From Teredinibacter turnerae T7901 (lineage in GTDB: Bacteria > Pseudomonadota > Gammaproteobacteria > Pseudomonadales > Cellvibrionaceae), in NCBI RefSeq assembly GCF_000023025.1, contig NC_012997.1:3097125-3161124 (forward strand): a stretch of DNA of 64,000 nucleotides, written 5' to 3'. Made by a program: the position numbers and the translations under genes. Each line of letters opens with the position of its first letter. The first letter of the stretch is position 1. This document shows, in pieces, positions 1 through 9,770 of this stretch. The notes under the pieces are model-generated. The model worked only from the letters and a program-made list of their open reading frames with translations. It was not told the DNA's origin and searched no databases.

Positions 1-457
<457 letters not shown>

Positions 458-563
458 GCAACATTCCCACTTGGCCCGCTTGTGCACGCCGCTTTGTGTG
501 GGGCGCGAATAATAGCAATTTGCCAAGAAAAATCAAAGGGTTGAAGAAAAAAATTTCAAAAAA

Positions 564-600
564 TAAAAGCCAAAGGGCAATATCACCACTTTGGCTTTTA
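564..600 (-). terminator. Rho-independent terminator of csrA
   Basis: TAAAAGCCAAAG at 564-575 pairs with CTTTGGCTTTTA at 589-600 around a 13-nt loop. Read on the minus strand the stem is followed by a T-rich run. It lies 35 bp after the csrA stop codon. Confidence 0.85.
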
Positions 601-634
601 CGACATGAGGGTTTTACCTGAAATTCGCGTAACC

Positions 635-829
635 TTAGCTGTTACCTATTTCGCCTTGTTCTTGTTTTTCACGCTGTATGCGCTGGTAAATTTCCTCTCG
701 GTGCACCGCAATCTCTTTCGGAGCATTCACCCCGATACGCACCTGGTTGCCCTTGACGCCCAGCACGGTTACGGTCACATCGTCACCGACCATGAGGGTT
801 TCGCCAATTCGGCGGGTCAAAATTAACAT
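635..829 (-). CDS. csrA: Carbon storage regulator CsrA/RsmA
   Basis: This is a 64-residue CsrA/RsmA RNA-binding protein. It binds GGA motifs in mRNA leaders and controls translation of metabolism, motility and biofilm genes as a dimer in the cytoplasm. The N-terminal [17 protein letters not shown] beta-strand signature, the [24 protein letters not shown] core and the short helical tail are all present at normal family length. Arg44-type and Leu4-type RNA-contact positions look intact. An AGGAG ribosome site sits six bases before the ATG. It lies downstream of alaS and lysC in the conserved order but is separated from lysC by a terminator, so it probably has its own promoter in 830-1009. Confidence 0.98.
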   Translation of the reverse strand: MLILTRRIGETLMVGDDVTVTVLGVKGNQVRIGVNAPKEIAVHREEIYQRIQREKQEQGEIGNS

Positions 830-1009
830 TTAAGTCTCCTTATATTCATCCTGCTCTGCCAGCAATAATCATTTTGTTCGATGCCAGCTTCCACTGGTGG
901 TCATCATTGCCACCCCTGTTATTGTTCTAGTCCACTATCAACTATCAAAGTTGTAGCACGGGAGGTAGATATAAACCAGCTAACTTTATATTTTGGTCAC
1001 AAAAATTAA

Positions 1010-1037
1010 AAGCCTGCCTAAAGGTTTAGACAAGCTT
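1010..1037 (-). terminator. Terminator after lysC
   Basis: An imperfect inverted repeat, AAGCCTGCCTAAA with TTTAGACAAGCTT (1010-1037), reads on the minus strand as a stem followed by TTAATTTTT. It lies about 50 bp downstream of the lysC stop and separates lysC from csrA. Confidence 0.7.
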
Positions 1038-1085
1038 GGCATCAGTATCAACAATTGTAACACTTTTTTGACAACGTACTCTTTT

Positions 1086-2306
1086 TTACTTGTCTAATTC
1101 GAATGCACTGTGTAGTGCCCTAACAGCAAGTTCAAGGTACTTCTCTTCAATAATTACGGTGATCTTTATCTCGGAAGTTGTGATCATCTGAATATTGATA
1201 TTCTCGTTAGCCAGGGTTTTGAACATTTTCGAAGCAACCCCGGCGTGAGAGCGCATCCCAACACCAACAATGGAGATTTTCGCGATTTTGTCGTCTCCGA
1301 CAACCTCACGAGCACCTAAATCCTCGGCTACGCCTGCTAATACAGACTTCGCTTTTTCAAGATCGTTCTTGTGAACTGTGAAAGTAATCGCATTTGTGTT
1401 GTCTGCGGCGACATTTTGCACAATTACATCGATCTCGATATTCGCGTCACCAATGGGTGATAAAACCTTGGAAGCAACACCCGGCGCGTCGGGTACACCC
1501 AGAATGGAGATTTTTGCCTCGTCCCGATTAAAAGCTATGCCAGATACAACGGGTTGTTCCATTGTCTCGTTTTCCTCATCAAGTGTTATTAAGGTGCCTG
1601 GACCGTCGACAAACGACGACAGAACACGCAGTGGTACTTTGTACTTGCCAGCAAACTCGACCGAACGAATTTGCAAAACTTTCGACCCCTGGCTCGCCAT
1701 TTCGAGCATTTCTTCGAAGGTGATCTTGTCCAATCGGCGGGCGGAATCCACGACACGCGGATCGGTTGTATAGACGCCATCGACATCAGTGTAGATCTGG
1801 CATTCATCCGCTTTGAGCGCTGCCGCTAACGCGACGCCAGTGGTGTCGGAACCACCGCGACCGAGCGTGGTGATATTGCCTGCCTCATCCACGCCCTGGA
1901 ACCCGGCCACCACAACCACGCGACCTGCATCCAGATCGGCGCGCATGTTGTCTACATCGATGTTTTGAATGCGCGCTTTCATATGGGCGCTGTCGGTAAG
2001 AATTTTAACCTGCCCACCAGTATATGAACGTGCGTCATAGCCCTTGGCTTTTAACGCCATGCACAGCAAGGCGATGGTTACCTGCTCGCCGGTTGAAACC
2101 AGCACGTCCATTTCGCGTGGGTCCGGCTTTTCCTGGACATCGCTCGCCAAGCTGATTAAACGGTTGGTCTCGCCACTCATGGCCGACACAACCACCACCA
2201 TGTCGTGACCTTGATCGCGGAAACCCGCGACTTTTTCGGCCACAGCTTTGATTTTTTCGGTAGTGCCAACAGACGTACCACCGAACTTTTGTACGATTAA
2301 GCTCAT
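1086..2306 (-). CDS. lysC: Aspartate kinase (LysC type, two ACT domains)
   Basis: It catalyses ATP-dependent phosphorylation of aspartate, the first step toward lysine, threonine, methionine and diaminopimelate. The kinase domain begins with LIVQKFGGTSVG and continues with VVVVSAMSGETN and LGRGGSDTTGVALAAAL. The C-terminal 150 residues carry two ACT repeats (beginning near KISILGVPD and KISIVGVGM) that normally bind feedback effectors. I chose the ATG at 2306, giving 406 residues. An upstream in-frame GTG at 2342 would add 12 residues that lie outside the family alignment. It lies 114 bp after alaS and before csrA, the usual pseudomonad arrangement, and probably shares the alaS transcript. 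Confidence 0.96.
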   Translation of the reverse strand: MSLIVQKFGGTSVGTTEKIKAVAEKVAGFRDQGHDMVVVVSAMSGETNRLISLASDVQEKPDPREMDVLVSTGEQVTIALLCMALKAKGYDARSYTGGQVKILTDSAHMKARIQNIDVDNMRADLDAGRVVVVAGFQGVDEAGNITTLGRGGSDTTGVALAAALKADECQIYTDVDGVYTTDPRVVDSARRLDKITFEEMLEMASQGSKVLQIRSVEFAGKYKVPLRVLSSFVDGPGTLITLDEENETMEQPVVSGIAFNRDEAKISILGVPDAPGVASKVLSPIGDANIEIDVIVQNVAADNTNAITFTVHKNDLEKAKSVLAGVAEDLGAREVVGDDKIAKISIVGVGMRSHAGVASKMFKTLANENINIQMITTSEIKITVIIEEKYLELAVRALHSAFELDK

Positions 2307-2420
2307 TTGCTTGTTAGGTCTCTCATCGTTGTTTAACTGCACAGTCTTTTACTGCGCCGCCTGCCCTTTTATCCACGCTAAAAACCCACGGATTTTGCGC
2401 TTCCAGGGGAGCTGCCTATG

Positions 2421-5021
2421 CTACGAAAGCTGGTCTTGCACCCAGGCAGGAACACTCGCCAGTGCGCCAGGAAGCGCAGCCACATCCGAACCCGCGCCCT
2501 GCGCCATGTCGGGTCGACCACCGCCCTTGCCACCGACCTGAGTGGCGACGTATTTGAGCAGGTCGCCCGCGCGCAAACGCTTGGTGGAATCGGCACTCAC
2601 GCCCGCAGCCAGCGCGATCTTGCCCTCGTTCACAGACGCGAGAATTATCGCACAGCTACCTAGTTTGTTCTTGAGCTGATCCAGGGTACTCAGTAAAGAT
2701 TTTGCATCCACCCCTTCCAGGGACTTGACGAGCAGCTTGAGCCCTTCAATTTCCTGCGCTTCGCCCAGCCATTCATCGGCAGAAGCCGCAGCGAGTTTGC
2801 TGTTTGCCGCCGCCAGCTCCTTCTCGAGCATTTTGTTGCGAGCAAGCAGTTGTTCGAGTTTTTCGGGCAGCGACTCGGCGCCGGACTTCAACGCTCCAGC
2901 GACAGTACTGAGCAGTTCTGCTTGGCTTTCCACTGCCACCAGGGCATGTTCACCGGTCACCGCTTCGATTCGGCGCACCCCGGAAGCAATGCCGCCTTCA
3001 GAGATAATGCGCATTAAGCCGATATCCCCGGTACGCGATACATGGGTACCGCCGCACAGTTCCACTGAGAAGCCCTCGCCCATGGAGAGAACGCGCACTT
3101 CATCGCCGTACTTCTCACCGAACAACATCATTGCACCGCGCTCTTTGGCGGTATCCATATCGCAGAGTTCGGTGGTAACCACTGTATTGCGCCGAATTTC
3201 CCCGTTCACAATACGCTCGATCTGCTTCAATTCCGCCGGCTTAACCGCTTCAAAATGCGAGAAGTCGAAGCGCAGGCGTTGTGAATCTACCAGCGAGCCC
3301 TTCTGGGTTACGTGATCACCCAAGACTTTGCGTAATGCCGCGTGGAGTAAATGGGTCGCCGAGTGGTTGAGCGCTGTTGCGGCGCGCACGCTTTGGTCTA
3401 CACACGCGGTGACCTCGTTTTGCTCGGCAATACTGCCTGACAACATCACGCCAATATGCAGGTGATTGCTGCCACTTTTCTGGCAATCGCGCACCTCAAA
3501 TTTACCGGCAACCGTGGAAATGTACCCGGTATCACCGGCCTGTCCGCCGGACTCGCCGTAAAAAGGCGTTCGCGAAAGCACGATCACACCTTCGTCGCCT
3601 TCATTGAGCTGACTGACTTTCTCGCCGTCTTTGAACAGCGCCTGCACCTTACCGGACTCCTCCAGGTGGGTGTAACCCAGAAACTCAGTGGTACCTTCAA
3701 GCGACAGGTTGGCGGTGTAATCCATCTTGAAAGAACCAGAAGCGCGCGCGCGGGCTTTCTGTGCTTCCATCAGGCTTTCGTACCCATCGAGATCCAGCGT
3801 TAAAGAACGTTCGCGCGCGATATCGTTGGTGAGATCCACCGGGAAACCATAGGTGTCGTAAAGGGTAAATACCGTTTCACCAGGAATAACCGAACCATCC
3901 AAACCGGCGAGACTGTCTTCGAGAATCGCCATGCCTTTATCCAGCGTCTTGGCAAACTGCTGTTCTTCGGTGAGTAAAACTTTTTCAATCTGCGCCTGGT
4001 GCTGGCGCAGCTCTGGATAGGCGTCGCCCATCTGCTCAACCAAAGCCGCGACAAGGGTATGAAAGAAGCTGTTTGTCTGGCCCAGTTTGTGTCCATGACG
4101 AATCGCGCGGCGCATGATTCGCCGCAGCACATAACCGCGCCCTTCATTCGATGGCAACACGCCATCGCACACAAGAAAAGAGCAGGAGCGAATATGGTCT
4201 GCAATTACCCGCAGGGATTTATTTTCCAGGTCTGATGTTCCGGTTGCCGTAGCTGCCGCACGAAGTAGCGCCTGGAAAAGATCGATTTCATAATTGCTGT
4301 GCACGCCTTGCATTACCGCAGCGATACGCTCCAGCCCCATGCCGGTATCCACCGATGGGCGCGGCAAAGGCACCAGCTCACCATTACTCTGGCGCTCGAA
4401 CTGCATAAACACCAGGTTCCAGATTTCGATATAACGGTCGAGGTCGTCGTTTTCACTACCGGGTGGGCCGCCGGGAACATCAGCGCCGTGATCGTAAAAG
4501 ATCTCGGAACTTGGGCCGCAAGGGCCGGTATCGCCCATTTGCCAAAAATTATCTTCATCCAGGCGCGAGAAGCGATCGGCACTCACGCCCACTTCTTTCA
4601 GCCAGATATCCGCCGCTTCGTCGTCACTGATGTGCACCGTCACCCACAGGCGCTCCGCCGGCAGGCCGAGTACCTTGGTTAAGAACTCCCAACCAAATCG
4701 AATCGCATCGCGCTTGAAATAGTCGCCAAAGCTGAAGTTACCCAGCATTTCAAAAAACGTGTGGTGGCGGGCGGTGTAACCCACGTTTTCCAGATCGTTG
4801 TGCTTGCCGCCCGCGCGAACACAGCGCTGCGAACTGGTGGCACGGCTATAGGGCCGCTTCTCCGCCCCGAGGAACACGTCTTTAAATTGCACCATGCCCG
4901 CGTTAGTGAATAACAGCGTGGGATCGTTGCCGGGAACAAGGGAGCTGCTGTTTACAACTTCGTGCCCTTGCTCTGCGAAATACTTCAGGAATGCATCGCG
5001 GATTTCTGCACTTTTCATCAT
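2421..5021 (-). CDS. alaS: Alanyl-tRNA synthetase
   Basis: Charges tRNA-Ala with alanine and edits mischarged serine/glycine. At 866 residues it matches the family's usual length. The catalytic domain starts with [17 protein letters not shown]. The editing domain shows the HSATH zinc/catalytic motif and the CGGTHV motif, and the C-terminal C-Ala domain ends in the [12 protein letters not shown] signature. Two adjacent ATG codons (5021 and 5018) make the start ambiguous by one residue. In related genomes alaS directly follows recX; here seven genes and a mobile element lie between them. Confidence 0.98.
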   Translation of the reverse strand: MMKSAEIRDAFLKYFAEQGHEVVNSSSLVPGNDPTLLFTNAGMVQFKDVFLGAEKRPYSRATSSQRCVRAGGKHNDLENVGYTARHHTFFEMLGNFSFGDYFKRDAIRFGWEFLTKVLGLPAERLWVTVHISDDEAADIWLKEVGVSADRFSRLDEDNFWQMGDTGPCGPSSEIFYDHGADVPGGPPGSENDDLDRYIEIWNLVFMQFERQSNGELVPLPRPSVDTGMGLERIAAVMQGVHSNYEIDLFQALLRAAATATGTSDLENKSLRVIADHIRSCSFLVCDGVLPSNEGRGYVLRRIMRRAIRHGHKLGQTNSFFHTLVAALVEQMGDAYPELRQHQAQIEKVLLTEEQQFAKTLDKGMAILEDSLAGLDGSVIPGETVFTLYDTYGFPVDLTNDIARERSLTLDLDGYESLMEAQKARARASGSFKMDYTANLSLEGTTEFLGYTHLEESGKVQALFKDGEKVSQLNEGDEGVIVLSRTPFYGESGGQAGDTGYISTVAGKFEVRDCQKSGSNHLHIGVMLSGSIAEQNEVTACVDQSVRAATALNHSATHLLHAALRKVLGDHVTQKGSLVDSQRLRFDFSHFEAVKPAELKQIERIVNGEIRRNTVVTTELCDMDTAKERGAMMLFGEKYGDEVRVLSMGEGFSVELCGGTHVSRTGDIGLMRIISEGGIASGVRRIEAVTGEHALVAVESQAELLSTVAGALKSGAESLPEKLEQLLARNKMLEKELAAANSKLAAASADEWLGEAQEIEGLKLLVKSLEGVDAKSLLSTLDQLKNKLGSCAIILASVNEGKIALAAGVSADSTKRLRAGDLLKYVATQVGGKGGGRPDMAQGAGSDVAALPGALASVPAWVQDQLS

Positions 5022-5079
5022 CGTAGAAAACTTATGTATCGCCTATAAAAAAGAGATGGGTCTCGAACGGGTGAAGCAG

Positions 5080-5433
5080 TTACTTCATTCCCAACGAGCC
5101 TTCGGAGAAGGTCTTGTTGGCCAGGATGTGTAGGTGAAGATGGAAAACTGTCTGACCCGCAGCTTCGCCATTATTTACAACCACTCGAAATGCCTCGTCG
5201 ACACCCAGTTTGCGGGCGATTTCACCGACCGACAGCATCAGGTGACCAAGCAGCGCTTTGTCTTCGTCAGTCGCGTCCGCAAGGCGAGGTATCGCTTTGC
5301 GCGGAATAACCAACACATGCGTAGGTGCCTGAGGGTTGATGTCCTTAATACAAATACACAGCTCGTCTTCGTAAACCCGCTCAGCGGGAATTTCACCACG
5401 GATTATCTTGCTGAATATGGTGTCGTCACTCAT
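5080..5433 (-). CDS. HIT-family nucleotide-binding protein (HinT-like)
   Basis: A 117-residue histidine-triad protein. HinT-type members are cytoplasmic purine nucleoside phosphoramidases. The N-terminal IFSKIIRGEIPAERVYEDE, the central INPQAPTHVLVIPRK and the C-terminal GQTVFHLHLHILA are typical; HLHLHI is the His-x-His-x-His-x-x active site, with the catalytic histidine in the middle. It is 58 bp downstream of the alaS start region on the same strand, so it may be transcribed ahead of alaS. No partner in the window suggests a specific substrate. Confidence 0.93.
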   Translation of the reverse strand: MSDDTIFSKIIRGEIPAERVYEDELCICIKDINPQAPTHVLVIPRKAIPRLADATDEDKALLGHLMLSVGEIARKLGVDEAFRVVVNNGEAAGQTVFHLHLHILANKTFSEGSLGMK

Positions 5434-5483
5434 TGCTCTGGTCCCCCACCCTCATTGCCAATAGTTAACAGCCTGGGTTTGCC

Positions 5484-5678
5484 TCAGTGGCTGTACTGTT
5501 CTTTCTCTTCCAGTGTCAGTTCACGCGCTTCGGTTTCCAACATAACGGGAATACCATCGCGAATAGGGTATGCAAGGCCGCTGGCGGCACATACGAGTTC
5601 TTGCTTGTCTGCGACGAATTCCAATGGAGCTTTACTCACTGGGCACACTAAAATACTGAGCAGTTTTTGATCAATCAT
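5484..5678 (-). CDS. Trm112/YcaR-family small zinc-ribbon-like protein
   Basis: A 64-residue protein of the UPF0434/Trm112 family. Members are small scaffold-like proteins; the eukaryotic relatives activate methyltransferases. Visible signatures are [16 protein letters not shown] at the N-terminus and [18 protein letters not shown] in the second half. The length matches E. coli YcaR (about 60 residues). Many family members carry four cysteines for zinc, but here only Cys12 and Cys30 remain, as in YcaR-type proteins. It is 50 bp from the HIT gene on the same strand, so they are probably cotranscribed. Confidence 0.88.
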   Translation of the reverse strand: MIDQKLLSILVCPVSKAPLEFVADKQELVCAASGLAYPIRDGIPVMLETEARELTLEEKEQYSH

Positions 5679-5801
5679 CGTAACCTTCTAAGATTGTCAG
5701 GCCTTGGGTCTGGCCAATGGGAATTTTCTGGATCGCGAATGTTACACCGGATGCTGGTTAAAGTCTCTAAATCGCAGATGTTCACGGCCACTCACGGCAG
5801 C

Positions 5802-6698
5802 CTAACGGTTGTTTAATGCGGGTTTTTCTGGCGCGACCTGTTGAGTATTGGCTTTATCGGAAGTCTCCTCCGCTCGCCTGCTCGCGAAGTCGGGCAGCAG
5901 CAGTGCCGGGTCGAGCCGTTCGTCAAACCAGTTGACCCGCCAGTCCAGGTGAGGCCCGGTGGCGCGGCCGGTCTTGCCAATCAACGCGATTTTTTGACCC
6001 TGCCGCACGCGCGCGCCCGGCTTGACCAGTATCTTGCTTAGATGAATGAATGTTGAGGTAATTCCATAGCCGTGATCGACTATGAGCGTGCCACCGGAAT
6101 AATACATATCGGGTGCCACCAGGACGACTACGCCACCGGCAGGTGCGACCACTGTTGTGCCGACCGGGCCCGCAATATCCAGCCCGAAATGCGGGCGTTT
6201 CGGCACCCCATTAAAAACGCGCTGACTCCCATAGACGCCGGTGACTGGTCCCTCTGCGGGCCAAATAAACGGTTCTCGGTAGTAAGTTTCCCGGGACAAA
6301 ACACGCCTCGCATTTGCAACCTGAGCAGAATCCTCCTGGATGCGGGCCAGTACGTTTTCAGGAGGCTCGACATATTTCTGCTCCACCCCGGTGATACGCT
6401 GAACCTTGTATTGTCTCGGCTGCACAGTGTATTGCGCGGAGAATTCCGTACCACCTTTGCTGACGGTCACTGTTTGCTCGCCCTTCACGTCTCGCCCTAA
6501 CCCGAAAACGAAATTCCCCTTGGCATCTGCGGTCAGAGTTTTATTCATCACCGAAACAGTCGCCTCCGGCACGGTATGACCAAACAGCATCGCGCCCGGA
6601 AGCCAGTTACCTTTAATTTCCAGCGGCAGCTGAGCCGACTCAGCCCGCACCACCACGGCCGCAACTGCAAACAACAATACTGCTAAACGGGTTACCAT
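5802..6698 (-). CDS. Secreted M23-family (LytM) metallopeptidase
   Basis: A 298-residue exported peptidoglycan hydrolase candidate. The first 22 residues form a signal peptide (MVTRLAVLLFAVAAVVVRAES), followed by a beta-rich domain and a C-terminal M23 domain. The first zinc ligands are in PHFGLDIAG (His170, Asp174). The second motif reads GPHLDW (His250, Asp252) where most M23 enzymes have HxH, so the third ligand is Asp instead of His. A conserved FIHLS histidine precedes it. I took the ATG at 6698 because GGTGAG lies five bases upstream; a GTG at 6704 is the alternative. It is divergent from the YheT-like gene, with 60 bp between the starts. Confidence 0.88.
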   Translation of the reverse strand: MVTRLAVLLFAVAAVVVRAESAQLPLEIKGNWLPGAMLFGHTVPEATVSVMNKTLTADAKGNFVFGLGRDVKGEQTVTVSKGGTEFSAQYTVQPRQYKVQRITGVEQKYVEPPENVLARIQEDSAQVANARRVLSRETYYREPFIWPAEGPVTGVYGSQRVFNGVPKRPHFGLDIAGPVGTTVVAPAGGVVVLVAPDMYYSGGTLIVDHGYGITSTFIHLSKILVKPGARVRQGQKIALIGKTGRATGPHLDWRVNWFDERLDPALLLPDFASRRAEETSDKANTQQVAPEKPALNNR

Positions 6699-6758
6699 CA
6701 ACACTCACCATTTTTGAGACAATCAATTATTCGTTCCACGCCGACATAAAGAGAATGT

Positions 6759-7775
6759 ATGCCAGCTAATGACTCACCCACGATCGACTTTAATCCTCGC
6801 GGCATTCTTCGCAACGCTCACGCACAGGTTATTTTAGCGACTTCCGGCTTGCGCAAAGCGTTTTTGAAACGCACGCACAAGAGCTACCTCAGCACTGCCC
6901 AATGGCTGGAGCTCGATGCCGGCAACGGAGTTACCTTGGCCGGAGAGCTTAACACAGCGCCTGCAACTGCATCCTCCTCCCACCCGGCGCACAAGAACAC
7001 TCTGGTTATTGTGCTGCACGGCTGGGAAGGCTCCAGCCAGTCGGCCTATGCGACCTCCGCTGGCAGCACGCTTTTCGACAATGGGTTCGACACTTTTCGC
7101 CTTAATTTTCGCGATCACGGCGACACCTACCACTTAAACCGCGGCATATTTAACTCATCGCTGATTGACGAAGTAGTGGGCGCAGTCAAAGCCATCCAGC
7201 AGCAAACCGACTACGACAAGTATTGCCTGATGGGGTTCTCACTGGGTGGGAACTTTGCCTTGCGCGTCGCGGTGCGGGAACAGCATCTCGCTAAACCGCT
7301 AGCGGGCGTGCTCGCCGTATGCCCGGTACTCGACCCCGCACACACCATGATGGCCCTAAACCGAGGTGCGTTTTTCTACGGCCGCTATTTTGCGCATAAA
7401 TGGAAGCGCTCGTTAACCGCAAAACTTGCAGCTTTCCCAGACTACAAATACGGCAAAGATTTAAAATCGATACACACGCTTGATGAGTTAAACAACTATT
7501 TCATTCCCCGCTACACCGGCTTCAACTCAGTCTCCGAATACTTCAAAAGTTACACGCTCACCGGGCAGAAGCTCGCGTTTCTCAACTGCCCCAGTTACAT
7601 TCTGGCAGCTGGCGACGACCCAATAATTCCAGCATCCGACTTTCAGAAAATAGCCAAGCCTGCGAATCTGCACATAACAGTAACGCAACAAGGTTCTCAT
7701 TGCGCATACCTGGAAAACCTGCATAAACCTAGTGCTGCCGACAAATATGCGGTGAAATTATTTGGAGCCTGTTGA
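6759..7775 (+). CDS. YheT-type alpha/beta hydrolase
   Basis: A 338-residue cytoplasmic alpha/beta-hydrolase of the YheT/ABHD group, enzymes that act on esters of unknown natural substrate. The N-terminal NPRGILRNAHAQVI is typical of YheT. VLHGWEGSSQS is the oxyanion-hole region, MGFSLGGN is the nucleophile elbow with catalytic Ser, GDDPIIP carries the acid, and GSHCAYLE the histidine. AAAGAG precedes the ATG by five bases. The gene stands alone between the divergent M23 gene and a convergent TetR gene. Confidence 0.85.
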   Translation: MPANDSPTIDFNPRGILRNAHAQVILATSGLRKAFLKRTHKSYLSTAQWLELDAGNGVTLAGELNTAPATASSSHPAHKNTLVIVLHGWEGSSQSAYATSAGSTLFDNGFDTFRLNFRDHGDTYHLNRGIFNSSLIDEVVGAVKAIQQQTDYDKYCLMGFSLGGNFALRVAVREQHLAKPLAGVLAVCPVLDPAHTMMALNRGAFFYGRYFAHKWKRSLTAKLAAFPDYKYGKDLKSIHTLDELNNYFIPRYTGFNSVSEYFKSYTLTGQKLAFLNCPSYILAAGDDPIIPASDFQKIAKPANLHITVTQQGSHCAYLENLHKPSAADKYAVKLFGAC

Positions 7776-7831
7776 TATCGCAAGGCAGATAGTTAAAGCC
7801 AGAGAATTGGCTTCGAAGTGTAGATGTCTAA

Positions 7832-8302
7832 TTATTCTTCTGCGGCTGGCGTCATTAATTGGCGGAGCAAACGCTGATCAAATTCCCTGGCGAAACTTTC
7901 CACATCGAATCCATGTCGCTTAGCCCACTGCTCAAGGGGCGCTCTCCAAGCGCGTTCTACATGTTTAAATAGTACGCGCTGAGCATCGGGAAATCGCTGC
8001 CCTTCTCCAATGCAAAGCGCGAGCAGGCGCACTGCCTCTGGCGTAAGCAGCAGCGCTTCCAGCTTGAGCCAAAGTGCGCTCGCCGTCAGCGTTGACCAGT
8101 CCACACTAGGCTGTACGTCCCGCCAATATTCGAGTGCTGCAACCAACAGCGCATTTTTATCCGGAAAATGTCGGTACACGGTCGGCTTCGAAACCCGGCA
8201 AGCAGCGACAACCATATCGATAGACGTCCCTTTAAACCCGTTTTCGAGAAACAGCGGCAGGCTTTGCATCGCTATCTCGTTACGCTTGGACGGACGGGCC
8301 AT
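7832..8302 (-). CDS. TetR-family transcriptional regulator
   Basis: A 156-residue TetR/AcrR-type repressor. The N-terminal helix-turn-helix is clear: LFLENGFKGTSIDMVV, AACRVSKPTVYRHF and PDKNALLVAAL. The rest is a variable ligand domain I cannot assign. I chose the ATG at 8302, which has an AGTGAG site nine bases upstream; a TTG at 8320 would add six residues. It is transcribed away from trpBA, with 175 bp between the starts, and is the obvious candidate to control trpBA, itself, or both. Some TetR members act on unrelated distant genes, so this is an inference. Confidence 0.9.
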   Translation of the reverse strand: MARPSKRNEIAMQSLPLFLENGFKGTSIDMVVAACRVSKPTVYRHFPDKNALLVAALEYWRDVQPSVDWSTLTASALWLKLEALLLTPEAVRLLALCIGEGQRFPDAQRVLFKHVERAWRAPLEQWAKRHGFDVESFAREFDQRLLRQLMTPAAEE

Positions 8303-8407
8303 ACGATTACTCACTTGCAAAAGATCGCCACCTTAGCCTAAGCCTGCGACGCTGTCACCTCTGAAAACCCCGTACTAACCCCGCACTATCCCCATAAACA
8401 TCGGTGC

Positions 8408-8455
8408 TTGAATGGGTTTGCCTATCGCAGTATAGTTACTACACCGTTTAGTTAC
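8408..8455 (+). promoter_or_regulatory. Predicted trpBA promoter with overlapping direct repeat
   Basis: TTGAAT (8408-8413) and TATAGT (8431-8436) are separated by 17 bp, a good sigma-70 promoter reading toward trpB. TAGTTAC occurs twice, at 8433-8439 and 8449-8455, 16 bp apart. It overlaps the -10 box and the expected start point, as an operator would. The divergent TetR protein is the likely binder, but TetR sites are usually inverted repeats, so another regulator is possible. Confidence 0.5.
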
Positions 8456-8477
8456 ATAACCATGATTTGGAGTGCTA

Positions 8478-9770
8478 ATGATCAGCAGTGAACAAGGGCT
8501 TTTTGGCGAATTCGGCGGCCGCTATGTGCCGGAAATATTGCGCCCCGCCCTTTGCCAGCTTGAAGACATGTATCAACAGCTACGCAGCGATGAAACCTTC
8601 TGGCAAGAATACCTTCAGCTGACGCAGGAGTTTTCTGGCCGCCCGACGCCGTTAACCGCTCTACCTCGCCTGAGTGAGCTGCTGGGTGGCGCCAAGATCT
8701 GGCTCAAACGCGAAGACCTTAACCACTCAGGCGCCCACAAAATCAACAATGTGCTTGGCCAAGCACTATTGGTGAAGCGCATGGGCAAACAGCGAATAAT
8801 CGCCGAAACGGGCGCCGGTCAGCACGGTCTGGCCACAGCCATAATCGCGGCTCGGATGGGGTTGCAGGCGACCATTTATATGGGCAGCGAAGACGTTGAG
8901 CGTCAGTATTCCAATGTCTTCTGGATGCGGCAATTAGGGGCGGAAGTGGTTCCTGTTAACCACGGCTCCTGCACGCTCAAAGATGCGCTGGACGAAGCCC
9001 TGCGGGACTGGGCCGCGAGTGTTGACGACACCCATTATGTGTTGGGCACCGCGTGCGGACCGGCTCCCTTTCCGGAACTGGTCACCTATTTTCAACGGGT
9101 AATCTCGCAGGAAATTCGCGCCCAAGCGAAACATCAAATTGGCGCTCTGCCAAATGCCGTGGTGGCTTGCGTCGGTGGCGGCTCCAATGCGCTGGGCGCA
9201 TTTTGTGATTTTCTGGACGAACCGTCAGTACGGCTTTTGGGGGTCGAAGCTGGAGGGCGCAGCCAACAACCAGGTCAGCACTCTATTCGTTTGCACGGCG
9301 ATCTAGCGAGCCCGGGTATCGCACAGGGCTACAAAACACTATTTTTACAAAACCGTAATGGGCAACTGGGGGAAACCCATTCGATTGCTGCGGGTCTGGA
9401 TTATGTGGGCGTATCCCCGGTTCTAGCTGATTTAGTTGCACGGGGACGCGTAGACGCAACAAGCGCGACCGACGCTGAGGTTACTCACGCATTCCAGCTG
9501 CTGATGCGCTACGAAGGCATCATTCCTGCGCTTGAGTCTTCCCACGCGTTGGCAGGTGGATTTGCCTTAGCAAAAGAAATGCAGCCACAGGAGCATGTGG
9601 TAATCAACCTCAGCGGACGCGGCGACAAAGACATTTTCAATATCGCGCAAGCCCTTCCGCAGCAGGAATGGCTGGATTTTCTGGAACGTGAAGTCGCCCG
9701 CACAGAGCAGCGCCTGAAAGAAAGCGCCCAGTGCCCTAACGGAGAAGAACAGTATGTTTCCAACGGCTAA
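8478..9770 (+). CDS. trpB: Tryptophan synthase beta chain, divergent
   Basis: A PLP enzyme joining indole and serine to tryptophan. The 430-residue chain has the full TrpB fold. FGGRYVPEIL is N-terminal, GAHKINN has the PLP lysine, and AETGAGQHG has the catalytic glutamate. GGGSNALG binds the PLP phosphate, and SGRGDKD is C-terminal. Two usually strict motifs differ: the GPHPFP segment reads GPAPFP, and GLDYPGVGPEH reads GLDYVGVSPVLA. GGAG five bases before 8478 supports that ATG over a GTG at 8472. The last 17 bp overlap trpA. It is not in the trpF-trpB-accD-trpA layout common in relatives, so it may be a second, specialised copy. TrpB identity is sure; the exact physiological role is not. 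Confidence 0.88.
   Translation: MISSEQGLFGEFGGRYVPEILRPALCQLEDMYQQLRSDETFWQEYLQLTQEFSGRPTPLTALPRLSELLGGAKIWLKREDLNHSGAHKINNVLGQALLVKRMGKQRIIAETGAGQHGLATAIIAARMGLQATIYMGSEDVERQYSNVFWMRQLGAEVVPVNHGSCTLKDALDEALRDWAASVDDTHYVLGTACGPAPFPELVTYFQRVISQEIRAQAKHQIGALPNAVVACVGGGSNALGAFCDFLDEPSVRLLGVEAGGRSQQPGQHSIRLHGDLASPGIAQGYKTLFLQNRNGQLGETHSIAAGLDYVGVSPVLADLVARGRVDATSATDAEVTHAFQLLMRYEGIIPALESSHALAGGFALAKEMQPQEHVVINLSGRGDKDIFNIAQALPQQEWLDFLEREVARTEQRLKESAQCPNGEEQYVSNG

Noticed and set aside
605-826. Plus-strand frame opposite csrA
   Set aside because: csrA on the minus strand is certain; the plus frame is its mirror.
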